NCBI RefSeq assembly: GCF_050947335.1
Contig: NW_027474091.1
Coordinates: 1 to 64,000 of the forward strand
Direction of reading: 5' to 3'
From: Megachile rotundata
Lineage: Eukaryota; Arthropoda; Insecta; Hymenoptera; Megachilidae
DNA: 64,000 bases
Shown piece by piece: positions 1 to 12,525 of the stretch (its first letter is position 1; each line of letters starts with the position of its first letter). Below the pieces are notes generated by a model. The model was not told where the DNA came from. It made no database searches and saw only the letters and a program-made list of their open reading frames with translations. The position numbers were made by a program, and so were the translations under genes.

Positions 1-509
1 AATGAGTATAGTAATTGTCGTTCTATCGATCATATAAGCATAATATGGCTAATAATATGAGGTAGATTGATAATAATAAATGTAATAAGTATAGTAATTG
101 TCGTTCTATCGATCATATCTGCATAATATTGTTAATAATATGAGTTTGATTGATAATAGTGAGTGTAATAAGTATAGTAATTGTCGTTCTGTCGATCATA
201 TGAGCATCATATGGCTAATAATATGAGTTAGATTGATAATAATAAGAGTAATAAGTATAGTAATTGTCGTTCTATCGGCCATATAACCATAATAAGGCTA
301 ATAATATGAGTTAGATTGCTAATAATAAATGTAATAAGTATAGTAATTGTCGTTCTATCGATCATATATGCATAATATGGCTAATAATATTAGTTAGATT
401 GATAATAATAAGAGTAATAAGTATAGTAATTGTCGTTCTATCGGTCATATAACCACAATATGGCCAATAATTTGAGTTAGATTGATAATAATAAGAGTAA
501 TAAGTATAG

Positions 510-515
510 TAATTG
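510..515 (+). other. TAATTG element, one per most monomers
   Basis: TAATTG sits at monomer bases 7-12 in most copies. It equals the core bound by many homeodomain proteins, so the array offers hundreds of such sites at 83-bp spacing. Binding is speculation; in sequence this AT-rich the motif could be incidental. Variants that lose it include the GTAAATGTCGTGC monomers of the right half and the GTAATAGTCG monomers (7481, 13872, 22340 and others). Confidence 0.4.
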
Positions 516-521
516 TCGTTC

Positions 522-529
522 TATCGATC
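522..529 (+). other. TATCGATC element with ClaI and GATC sites
   Basis: Monomer bases 19-26 read TATCGATC in most copies. This contains ATCGAT (ClaI) and GATC (MboI/DpnII), so digestion should yield an 83-bp ladder. The minus strand reads GATCGATA, which contains CGATA. In insects CGATA and the palindrome TATCGATA are the known motifs of BEAF-32 and DREF; this site matches seven of the eight palindrome bases. Variants break it in defined ways: CTGTCG (many copies), TATCGG (the ACC-type monomers, still with CGATA), CTATTGATC (around 9900) and TATCAATC (around 8407). Relevance to any host protein is unknown. Confidence 0.45.
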
Positions 530-3076
530 ATATAAGCATAATATGGCTAATAATATGAGTTAGATTGATAATAATAAGAGTAATAAGTATAGTAATTGTC
601 GTTCTATCGGTCATATAACCATAATATGGCTTATAATATGAGTTAGATTGATAACAGTGAGTCTAATAAGTATAGTAATTGTCGTTCTATCGATCATATA
701 AGCATAATATGGCTAATGATATGAGTTAGATTGATAATAATAAGAGTAATGAGTATAGTAATTGTCGTTCTATCGATCATATCTGCATAACATGGTTAAT
801 AATATGAGTTAGATTGATAATTGTGAGTGTAATAAGTATAGTAATTGTCGTTCTATCGATCATATAATCATAATATGGCTAATAATATGAGTTAGGTTGA
901 TAATAGTAAGAGTAATGAGTATAGTAATTGTCGTTCTATCGATCATATCTGCATAATATGGTTAATAATATGAGTTTGATTGATAATAGTGAGTGTAATA
1001 AGTATAGTAATTGTCGTTCTATCGATCATATAACCATAATAAGGCTAATAATATGAGTTAGATTGCTAATAGTAAATGTAACAAGTATAGTAATTGTCGT
1101 TCGATCGATCATATAAGCATAATATGGCTAATAATATCAGTTAGATTGATAATAGTAAGAGTAATGAGTATAGTAATTGTCGTTCTGTCGATCATATAAG
1201 CATAATATGGCTAATAATATGAGTTAGATTGAAAATAATAAATGTAATAAGTATAGTAATTGTCGTTCTATCGATCATATAAGCATAATATGGCTAATAA
1301 TATGAGTTAGATTGATAACAGTGAGTGAAATAAGTATTGTAATTGTCGTTCTATCGATCATATAAGCATAATATGGCTAATAATATGAGTTAGATTGATA
1401 ATAATAAGAGTAATAAGTATAGTAGTTGTCGTTCTATCGATCATATATGCACAATATGGCCAATAATATGAGTTAGATTGATAATAATAAGTGTAATAAG
1501 TATAGTAATTGTCGTTCTATCGACCATATCTGCATAATATGGTTAATAATATGAGTTAAATAGATAATAATAAGAGTAATAAGTATAGTAATTGTCGTTC
1601 TATCGGTCATATAACAATAATATGGCTAATGATACGAGTTAGATTGATAATAATAAGAGTAATGAGTATTATAATTGTCGTACTGTGGATCATATAAGCA
1701 TAATATGGCTAATAATATGAGTTAGATTGATAATAATAAGAGTAATGAGTATAGTAATTGGCGTTCTATCGATCATATAAGCATAATATGGCTAATAATA
1801 TGAGTTAGATTGATAATAATAAGAGTAATAAGTATAGTAATTGTCGTTCTATCGATCATATAAGCATAATACGGCTAATAATATGAGTTAGATTGATAAT
1901 AATAAGAGTAATGAGTATAGTAATTGTCGTTATATCGATCATATAAGCATAATATGGCTAATAATATGAGTTAGATTGATAATAATAAGAGTAATAAGTA
2001 TAGTAATTGTCGTTCTATCGAACATGTCTGCATAACATGGTTAATAATATGAGTTAGATTGATAATTGTGAGTGTAATAAGTATAGTAATTGTCGTTCTA
2101 TCGATCATATAAGCATAATATGGCTAATAATATGAGGTAGATTGATAATAATAAATGTAATAAGTATAGTAATTGTCGTTCTATCGATCATATAAGCATA
2201 ATATGGCTAATAATATTAGTTAGATTGATAATAATAAGAGTAATAAGTATAGTAATTGTCGTTCTATCGGTCATATAACCACAATATGGCCAATAATATG
2301 AGTTAGATTGATAATAATAAGAGTAATAAGTATAGTAATTGTCGTTCTATCGATCATATAAGCATAATATGGCTAATAATATGAGTTAGATTGATAATAA
2401 TAAGAGTAATAAGTATAGTAGTTGTCGTTCTATCGATCATATAAGCATAATACGGCTAATGATATGAGTTAGATTGATAATAATAAGAGAAATGAGTATA
2501 GGAATTGTCGTACTATCGATCATATAAGCATAATATGGCTAATAATATGAGTTAGATTGATAATAATAAGAGTAATAAGGATAGTAATTGTCGTTCTATC
2601 GATCATATCTGCATAACATGGTTAATAATATGAGTTAGATTGATAATTCTGAGTGTAATAAGTATAGTAATTGTCGTTCTATCGATCATATAAGCATAAT
2701 ATGGCTAATAATATGAGTTAGATTGATAATAGTGAGAGTAATGGGTATAGTAATTGTCGTTCTATCGATCATATAAGCATAATATGGCTTATAATATCAG
2801 TTAGATTGATAATATGGAGTCTAATAAGTATAGTAATTGTCGTTCTATCGATCATATAAGCATAATATGGCTAATGATGTGAGTTAGATTGATAATAATA
2901 AGAGTAATGAGTATAGTAATTGTCGTTCTATCGATCATATCTGCATAACATGGTTAATAATATGAGTTAGATTGATAATTGTGAGTGTAATAAGTATAGT
3001 AATTGTCGTTCTATCGATCATATAATCATAATATGGCTAATAATATGAGTTAGGTTGATAATAGTAAGAGTAATGA

Positions 3077-3325
3077 GTATAGTAATTGTCGTTCTATCGA
3101 TCATATAAGCATAATATGGCTAATAATATGAGGTAGATTGATAATAATAAATGTAATAAGTATAGTAATTGTCGTTCTATCGATCATATCTGCATAACAT
3201 GGTTAATAATATGAGTTAGATTGATAATTGTGAGTGTAATAAGTATAGTAATTGTCGTTCTATCGATCATATAATCATAATATGGCTAATAATATGAGTT
3301 AGGTTGATAATAGTAAGAGTAATGA
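3077..3325 (+). repeat. 249-bp (3-monomer) tandem duplication in HOR copy 1
   Basis: Three monomers in the order AAG/GAGGTAG type, CTG with AACATGG, and AAT with TAGGTTG occur here and directly follow a similar set. Copy 2 of the higher-order repeat has only one such set before its boundary. The 249-bp difference accounts exactly for copy 1 being 3320 bp and copy 2 being 3071 bp. Similar 249-bp steps occur at about 28,656 and 47,821. Confidence 0.85.
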
Positions 3326-6300
3326 GTATAGTAATTGTCGTTCTATCGATCATATAAGCATAATATGGCTAATAATATGAGGTAGATTGATAATAATAAA
3401 TGTAATAAGTATAGTAATTGTCGTTCTATCGATCATATCTGCATAATATTGTTAATAATATGAGTTTGATTGATAATAGTGAGTGTAATAAGTATAGTAA
3501 TTGTCGTTCTGTCGATCATATGAGCATCATATGGCTAATAATATGAGTTAGATTGATAATAATAAGAGTAATAAGTATAGTAATTGTCGTTCTATCGGCC
3601 ATATAACCATAATAAGGCTAATAATATGAGTTAGATTGCTAATAATAAATGTAATAAGTATAGTAATTGTCGTTCTATCGATCATATATGCATAATATGG
3701 CTAATAATATTAGTTAGATTGATAATAATAAGAGTAATAAGTATAGTAATTGTCGTTCTATCGGTCATATCACCACAATATGGCCAATAATTTGAGTTAG
3801 ATTGATAATAATAAGAGTAATAAGTATAGTAATTGTCGTTCTATCGATCATATAAGCATAATATGGCTAATAATATGAGTTAGATTGATAATAATAAGAG
3901 TAATAAGTATAGTAATTGTCGTTCTATCGGTCATATAACCATAATATGGCTTATAATATGAGTTAGATTGATAACAGTGAGTCTAATAAGTATAGTAATT
4001 GTCGTTCTATCGATCATATAAGCATAATATGGCTAATGATATGAGTTAGATTGATAATAATAAGAGTAATGAGTATAGTAATTGTCGTTCTATCGATCAT
4101 ATCTGCATAACATGGTTAATAATATGAGTTAGATTGATAATTGTGAGTGTAATAAGTATAGTAATTGTCGTTCTATCGATCATATAATCATAATATGGCT
4201 AATAATATGAGTTAGGTTGATAATAGTAAGAGTAATGAGTATAGTAATTGTCGTTCTATCGATCATATCTGCATAATATGGTTAATAATATGAGTTTGAT
4301 TGATAATAGTGAGTGTAATAAGTATAGTAATTGTCGTTCTATCGATCATATAACCATAATAAGGCTAATAATATGAGTTAGATTGCTAATAGTAAATGTA
4401 ACAAGTATAGTAATTGTCGTTCGATCGATCATATAAGCATAATATGGCTAATAATATCAGTTAGATTGATAATAGTAAGAGTAATGAGTATAGTAATTGT
4501 CGTTCTGTCGATCATATAAGCATAATATGGCTAATAATATGAGTTAGATTGAAAATAATAAATGTAATAAGTATAGTAATTGTCGTTCTATCGATCATAT
4601 AAGCATAATATGGCTAATAATATGAGTTAGATTGATAACAGTGAGTGAAATAAGTATAGTAATTGTCGTTCTATCGATCATATAAGCATAATATGGCTAA
4701 TAATATGAGTTAGATTGATAATAATAAGAGTAATAAGTATAGTAGTTGTCGTTCTATCGATCATATATGCACAATATGGCCAATAATATGAGTTAGATTG
4801 ATAATAATAAGTGTAATAAGTATAGTAATTGTCGTTCTATCGACCATATCTGCATAATATGGTTAATAATATGAGTTAAATAGATAATAATAAGAGTAAT
4901 AAGTATAGTAATTGTCGTTCTATCGGTCATATAACAATAATATGGCTAATGATACGAGTTAGATTGATAATAATAAGAGTAATGAGTATTATAATTGTCG
5001 TACTGTGGATCATATAAGCATAATATGGCTAATAATATGAGTTAGATTGATAATAATAAGAGTAATGAGTATAGTAATTGGCGTTCTATCGATCATATAA
5101 GCATAATATGGCTAATAATATGAGTTAGATTGATAATAATAAGAGTAATAAGTATAGTAATTGTCGTTCTATCGATCATATAAGCATAATACGGCTAATA
5201 ATATGAGTTAGATTGATAATAATAAGAGTAATGAGTATAGTAATTGTCGTTATATCGATCATATAAGCATAATATGGCTAATAATATGAGTTAGATTGAT
5301 AATAATAAGAGTAATAAGTATAGTAATTGTCGTTCTATCGAACATGTCTGCATAACATGGTTAATAATATGAGTTAGATTGATAATTGTGAGTGTAATAA
5401 GTATAGTAATTGTCGTTCTATCGATCATATAAGCATAATATGGCTAATAATATGAGGTAGATTGATAATAATAAATGTAATAAGTATAGTAATTGTCGTT
5501 CTATCGATCATATAAGCATAATATGGCTAATAATATTAGTTAGATTGATAATAATAAGAGTAATAAGTATAGTAATTGTCGTTCTATCGGTCATATAACC
5601 ACAATATGGCCAATAATATGAGTTAGATTGATAATAATAAGAGTAATAAGTATAGTAATTGTCGTTCTATCGATCATATAAGCATAATATGGCTAATAAT
5701 ATGAGTTAGATTGATAATAATAAGAGTAATAAGTATAGTAGTTGTCGTTCTATCGATCATATAAGCATAATACGGCTAATGATATGAGTTAGATTGATAA
5801 TAATAAGAGAAATGAGTATAGGAATTGTCGTACTATCGATCATATAAGCATAATATGGCTAATAATATGAGTTAGATTGATAATAATAAGAGTAATAAGG
5901 ATAGTAATTGTCGTTCTATCGATCATATCTGCATAACATGGTTAATAATATGAGTTAGATTGATAATTCTGAGTGTAATAAGTATAGTAATTGTCGTTCT
6001 ATCGATCATATAAGCATAATATGGCTAATAATATGAGTTAGATTGATAATAGTGAGAGTAATGGGTATAGTAATTGTCGTTCTATCGATCATATAAGCAT
6101 AATATGGCTTATAATATGAGTTAGATTGATAATATGGAGTCTAATAAGTATAGTAATTGTCGTTCTATCGATCATATAAGCATAATATGGCTAATGATGT
6201 GAGTTAGATTGATAATAATAAGAGTAATGAGTATAGTAATTGTCGTTCTATCGATCATATCTGCATAACATGGTTAATAATATGAGTTAGATTGATAATT

Positions 6301-6391
6301 GTGAGTGTAATAAGTATAGTAATTGTCGTTCTATCGATCATATAATCATAATATGGCTAATAATATGAGTTAGGTTGATAATAGTAAGAGT
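3321..6391 (+). repeat. 37-monomer higher-order repeat, copy 2
   Basis: Near-identical to 1-3320 minus three monomers; the length to the start of the next copy is 3071 bp (37 x 83). The start AATGAGTATAG followed by the GAGGTAG monomer and then the ATATTGTTAATAA monomer is shared by bases 1, 3321 and 6392. No indel relative to copy 1 was seen other than the 249-bp step. Confidence 0.9.
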
Positions 6392-7411
6392 AATGAGTAT
6401 AGTAATTGTCGTTCTATCGATCATATAAGCATAATATGGCTAATAATATGAGGTAGATTGATAATAATAAATGTAATAAGTATAGTAATTGTCGTTCTAT
6501 CGATCATATCTGCATAATATTGTTAATAATATGAGTTTGATTGATAATAGTGAGTGTAATAAGTATAGTAATTGTCGTTCTGTCGATCATATGAGCATCA
6601 TATGGCTAATAATATGAGTTAGATTGATAATAATAAGAGTAATAAGTATAGTAATTGTCGTTCTATCGGCCATATAACCATAATAAGGCTAATAATATGA
6701 GTTAGATTGCTAATAATAAATGTAATAAGTATAGTAATTGTCGTTCTATCGATCATATATGCATAATATGGCTAATAATATTAGTTAGATTGATAATAAT
6801 AAGAGTAATAAGTATAGTAATTGTCGTTCTATCGGTCATATAACCACAATATGGCCAATAATTTGAGTTAGATTGATAATAATAAGAGTAATAAGTATAG
6901 TAATTGTCGTTCTATCGATCATATAAGCATAATATGGCTAATAATATGAGTTAGATTGATAATAATAAGAGTAATAAGTATAGTAATTGTCGTTCTATCG
7001 GTCATATAACCATAATATGGCTTATAATATGAGTTAGATTGATAACAGTGAGTCTAATAAGTATAGTAATTGTCGTTCTATCGATCATATAAGCATAATA
7101 TGGCTAATGATATGAGTTAGATTGATAATAATAAGAGTAATGAGTATAGTAATTGTCGTTCTATCGATCATATCTGCATAACATGGTTAATAATATGAGT
7201 TAGATTGATAATTGTGAGTGTAATAAGTATAGTAATTGTCGTTCTATCGATCATATAATCATAATATGGCTAATAATATGAGTTAGGTTGATAATAGTAA
7301 GAGTAATGAGTATAGTAATTGTCGTTCTATCGATCATATCTGCATAATATGGTTAATAATATGAGTTTGATTGATAATAGTGAGTGTAATAAGTATAGTA
7401 ATTGTCGTTCT
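6392..7411 (+). repeat. Higher-order repeat copy 3, truncated after about 12 monomers
   Basis: It matches copies 1 and 2 from their first base through the CTGCATAATATGG/GTTTGATTG monomer. It then departs: the next monomer reads GTTCTGTCGATCATATGAGC instead of the GTTCTATCGATCATATAACC found at the same place in copy 2. The switch lies between about 7394 and 7412. Its later part (from about 6785) is also the start of the next, 77-monomer unit, so the two repeat systems overlap here. Confidence 0.85.
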
Positions 7412-7973
7412 GTCGATCATATGAGCATAATATGGCTAATAATATGAGTTAGATTGATAATAATAAGAGTAATAAGTATAGTAATAGTCGTTATATCGAT
7501 CACATAAGCATAATATGGCTAACAATATGAGTTAGATTGATAATAATAAGAGTAATGAGTATAGTAATTGTCGTTCTATCGATCATATAAGCATAATATG
7601 GCTAATAATATGAGTTAGATTGATAATAATAAGAGTAATAAGTATAGTAATTGTCGTTCTATCGATCATATAAGCATAATATGGCTAATAATATGAGTTA
7701 GATTGATAATAATAAGAGTAATTGGTATAGTAATTGTCGTTCTATCGATCATATAAGCATAATATGGCTAATAATATGTGTTAGATTGATAATAATAAGA
7801 GTAATGAGTATAGTAATTGACGTTCTATCGATCATGTAAGCATAATATGGCTAATAATATGAGTTAGATTGATAATAATAAATGTAATAAGTATAGTAAT
7901 TGTCGTTCTATCGAACATGTCTGCATAACATGGTTAATAATATGAGTTAGATTGATAATAGTGAGTGTAATAA

Positions 7974-8222
7974 GTATAGTAATTGTCGTTCTATCGGTCA
8001 TATAACCATAATATGGCTAATAATATGAGTTAGATTGATAATAGTGAGTGTAATAAGTATTGTAATTGTCGTTCTATCGGTCATATAACCATAATATGGC
8101 TAATAATATGAGTTAGATTGATAATAGTGAGTGTAATAAGTATTGTAATTGTCGTTCTATCGGTCATATAACCATAATATGGCTAATAATATGAGTTAGA
8201 TTGATAATAATAAGAGTAATGA
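7974..8222 (+). repeat. Run of three near-identical ACC-type monomers
   Basis: Three consecutive monomers beginning at 7974, 8057 and 8140 all have TCGGTCATATAACCATA. The last two share AGTATTGTAATTG and the AATAGTGAGTGTAATAAG linker. Elsewhere ACC-type monomers usually stand alone or in pairs, so this is a local one-monomer amplification. It is copied intact in unit B near 14,365-14,613, which dates it before the 77-monomer duplication. Confidence 0.8.
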
Positions 8223-11200
8223 GTATAGTAATTGTCGTTCTATCGATCATATAAGCATAATATGGCTAATAATATGAGTTAGATTGGTAATAGTAAGAGT
8301 AATGGGTATAGTAATTGTCGTTCTATCGATCATATAAGTATAATATGGCTAATAATATGAGTTAGATTGATAATAATGAGAGAAATGAGTATAGGAATTG
8401 TCGTACTATCAATCATATAAGCATAATATGGCTAATAATATGAGTTAGATTGATAATAATAAGAGTAATAAGGATAGTAATTGTCGTTCTATCGATCATA
8501 TCCGCATAATATGGTTAATAATATGAGTTAGATTGATAATTGTGAGCGTAATAAGTATAGTAATTGTCGTTCTATCGATCATATAAGCATAATATGGCTA
8601 ATAATATGAGGTAGATTTATAATAATAAGAGTAATAAGTATAGTAATTGTCGTTCTATCGATCATATAAGCATAATATGGCTAATAATATTAGTTAGATT
8701 GATAATAATAAGATTAATAAGTATAGTAATTGTCGTTCTATCGGTCATATAACCACAATATGGCCAATAATATGAGTTAGATTGATAATAATAAGAGTAA
8801 TAAGTATAGTAATTGTCGTTCTATCGATCATATAAGCATAATATGGCTAATAATATGAGTTAGATTGATAATAATAAGAGTAATAAGTATAGTAATTGTC
8901 GTTCTATCGGTCATATAACCATAATATGGCTAATAATATGAGTTAGATTGATAAAAATAAGAGTAATAAGTATAGTAATTGTCGTTCTATCGATCATATA
9001 AGCATAATGTGGCTATTAATATGAGTTAGATTGATAATAATAAGAGTAATAAGTATAGTAATTGTCGTTCTATCGGCCATATAACCATAATAAGGCTAAT
9101 AATATGAGTTAGATTGCTAATAGTAAATGTAACAAGTATAGTAATTGTCGTTCGATCGATCATATAAGCATAATATGGCTAATAATATCAGTTAGATTGA
9201 TAATAGTAAGAGTAATGAGTATAGTAATTGTCGTTCTGTCGATCATATAAGCATAATATGGCTAATAATATGAGTTAGATTGAAAATAATAAATGTATTA
9301 AGTATAGTAATTGTCGTTCTATCGATCATATAAGCATAATATGGCTAATAATATGAGTTAGATTGATAACAGTGAGTGAAATAAGTATAGTAATTGTCGT
9401 TCTATCGATCATATAAGCATAATATGGCTAATAATATGAGTTAGATTGATAATAATAAGAGTAATAAGTATAGTAGTTGTCGTTCTATCGATCATATATG
9501 CACAATATGGCCAATAATATGAGTTAGATTGATAATAATAAGTGTAATAAGTATAGTAATTGTCGTTCTATCGACCATATCTGCATAATATGGTTAATAA
9601 TATGAGTTAGATAGATAATAATAAGAGTAATAAGTATAGTAATTGTCGTTCTATCGGTCATATAACAATAATATGGCTAATGATACGAGTTAGATTGATA
9701 ATAATAAGAGTAATGAGTATTATAATTGTCGTACTGTGGATCATATAAGCATAATATGGCTAATAATATGAGTTAGATTGATAATAATAAGAGTAATAAG
9801 TATATTAATTGTAGTTCTATCGATCATATAAGCATAATATGACTAATAATATGAGTTAGATTGATAATAGTAAGAGGAATATGTATAGCAGTTGTCGTTC
9901 TATTGATCACATAAGCATAATATGTCGAATAATATGAGTTAGATTGATAATAATAAGAGTACTAAGTATAGTAATTATCGTTCTATCGATCATATCTGCA
10001 TAATATGGTTAATAATATGAGTTTGATTGATAATAGTGAGTGTAATAAGTATAGTAATTGTCGTTCTGTCGATCATATGAGCATAATATGGTTAATAATA
10101 TGAGTTAGATTGATACTAATAAGAGTAATGAGTATAGTAATTGACGTTCTATCGATCACTTCTGCATAACATGGTTAATAATATGAGTTAGATTGATAAT
10201 TGTGAGCGTAATAAGTATAGTAATTGTCGTTCTATCGATCATATAAGCATAATATGGCTAATAATATGAGGTAGATTGATAATAATAAGAGTAATAAGTA
10301 TAGTAATTGTCGTTCTATCGATCATATAAGCATAATATGGCTAATAATATTAGTTAGATTGATAATAATAAGATTAATAAGTATAGTAATTGTCGTTCTA
10401 TCGGTCATATAACCACAATATGGCCAATAATATGAGTTAGATTGATAATAATAAGAGTAATAAGTATAGTAATTGTCGTTCTATCGATCATATAAGCATA
10501 ATATGGCTAATAATATGAGTTAGATTGATAATAATAAGAGTAATAAGTATAGTAATTGTCGTTCGATCGATCATATAAGCATAATATGGCTAATAATATC
10601 AGTTAGATTGATAATAGTAAGAGTAATGAGTATAGTAATTGTCGTTCTGTCGGTCATATAAGCATAATATGGCTAATAATATGAGTTAGATTGAAAATAA
10701 TAAATGTAATAAGTATAGTAATTGTCGTTCTGTCGATCATATGAGCATAATATGGCTAATAATATGAGTTAGATTTATAATAATAAGAGTAGTAAGTATA
10801 GTAATTGTCGTTCTATCGATCATATAAGCATAATATGGCTAATAATATCAGTTAGATTGATAATAATAAGAGTAATAAGGATAGTAATTGTCGTTCTATC
10901 GATCATATCTGCATAACATGGTCAATAATATTAGTTAGATTGATAATAATAAGAGTAATGAGTATAGTAATTGTCGTTCTATCGATCATATCTGCATAAT
11001 ATGGTTAATAATATGAGTTAGATAGATAATAATAAGAGTAATAAGTATAGTAATTGTCGTTCTACCGGTCATATAACTATAATATGGCTAATGATACGAG
11101 ATAGATTGATAATAATAAGAGTAATGAGTATAGTAATTGTCGTACTATCGATCATATAAGCATAATATGGCTAATAATATGAGTTAGATTGATAATAATA

Positions 11201-11619
11201 AGAGTAATAAGTATAGTAATTGTCGTTCTATCGGTCATATAACCATAATATGGCTAATAATATGAGTTAGATTGATAATAATAAATGTAATAAGTATAGT
11301 AATTGTCGTTCTATCGATCATATAAGCATAATATGGCTAATAATATGAGTTAGATTGATAACAGTGAGTGTAATAAGTATAGTAATTGTCGTTCTATCGA
11401 TCATATAAGCATAATATGGCTAATAATATGAGTTAGATTGATAATAATAAGAGTAATAAGTATAGTAGTTGTCGTTCTATCGATCATATAAGCATAATAT
11501 GGCTAATAATATGAGTTAGATTGATAATAATAAGAGCAATAAGGATAGTAATTGTCGTTCTATCGATCATATCTGCATAACATGGTTAATAATATGAGTT
11601 AGATTGATAATTGTGAGCG

Positions 11620-12525
11620 TAATAAGTATAGTAATTGTCGTTCTATCGATCATATAAGCATAATATGGCTAATAATATGAGGTAGATTGATAATAATAAA
11701 TGTAATAAGTATAGTAATTGTCGTTCTATCGATCACATAAGCATAATATGGCGAATAATATGAGTTAGATTGATAATAATAAGAGTAATAAGAATAGTAG
11801 TTGTCGTTCTATCGATCATATATGCACAATATGGCCAATAATATGAGTTAGATTGATAATAATAAGAGTAATAAGTATAGTAATTGTCGTTCTATCGGTC
11901 ATATAACCATAATATGGCTAATAATATGAGTTAGATTGATAATAATAAGAGTAATAAGTATAGTAATTGTCGTTCTATCGGTCATATAACCATAATATGG
12001 CTAATAATATGAGTTAGATTGATAATAATAAATGTAATAAGTATAGTAATTGTCGTTCTATCGATCATATAAGCATAATATGGCTAATAATATGAGTTAG
12101 ATTGATAACAGTGAGTGTAATAAGTATAGTAATTGTCGTTCTATCGATCATATAAGCATAATATGGCTAATAATATGAGGTAGATTGATAATAATAAATG
12201 TAATAAGTATAGTAATTGTCGTTCTATCGATCATATAAGCATAATATGGCGAATAATATGAGTTAGATTGATAATAATAAGAGTAATAAGAATAGTAGTT
12301 GTCGTTCTATCGATCATATATGCACAATATGGCCAATAATATGAGTTAGATTGATAATAATAAGAGTAATAAGTATAGTAATTGTCGTTCTATCGGTCAT
12401 ATAACCATAATATGGCTAATAATATGAGTTAGATTGATAATAATAAGAGTAATAAGTATAGTAATTGTCGTTCTATCGGTCATATAACCATAATATGGCT
12501 AATAATATGAGTTAGATTGATAATA
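11620..12525 (+). repeat. Internal 6-monomer repeat within unit A
   Basis: The monomer with GAGGTAG occurs at 11,679 and 12,177, 498 bp (6 x 83) apart. It is followed both times by an AATGGCGAATAAT-like variant, then AGAATAGTAGTTG, then the ATGCAC/GGCC type and ACC types. About 400 bp match before the linkers diverge near 12,027 and 12,525. Unit B carries the same structure near 18,070-18,570. Confidence 0.75.

Larger units (their letters stand above)
504..586 (+). repeat. Exemplar of the canonical 83-bp monomer
   Basis: This copy carries the most common base at every position I compared and is used for numbering (base 1 = G of GTATAG). Bases 1-30 hold TAATTG (7-12), a GTCG CpG (14-15) and TATCGATC (19-26). 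Bases 31-33 are a variable triplet (AAG here; CTG, ACC, ATG, TTG, TAG, AAT or GAG elsewhere). Bases 34-43 (CATAATATGG) are strongly kept. Bases 44-45 vary (CT, TT, CC, CG, CA, GT). Bases 46-64 hold AATAATATGAG and a TTAGATTG or TTAGGCTG end. Bases 65-83 form a variable linker built from GATAAT and AATAAGAG-like steps. The segments ATAATATGG (35-43) and ATAATATGA (47-55) are 12 bp apart and look like an internal sub-repeat. Confidence 0.95.
1..3320 (+). repeat. 40-monomer higher-order repeat, copy 1
   Basis: This block recurs at an offset of exactly 3320 bp (40 x 83). The GGTCATATAACCAC marker begins one base after 441 here and after 3761 in copy 2, with the same neighbours. Differences I saw between the copies are few: base 451 is A but its partner 3771 is C; 1337 is T (AGTATTGTAATT) but its partner is A; and ATATCAG near 2806 is ATATGAG in copy 2. 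The block is therefore a recent duplication. It contains about 40 monomers that differ clearly from one another, so it is a true higher-order unit. Its last part carries a 249-bp tandem duplication absent from copy 2. Base 1 is the window edge, so the real unit may start earlier. Confidence 0.9.

Noticed and set aside
504..586. CENP-B box
   Set aside because: No segment fits the known CENP-B box pattern with TTCG, a central A and CGGG; the monomer lacks any CGGG. Centromere function would have to rest on other evidence.
7974..8222. Foreign insertion of ACC-type (TATCGG) monomers
   Set aside because: They align to the same 83-bp monomer over their full length and differ at only a few bases, so they are ordinary variants amplified locally.
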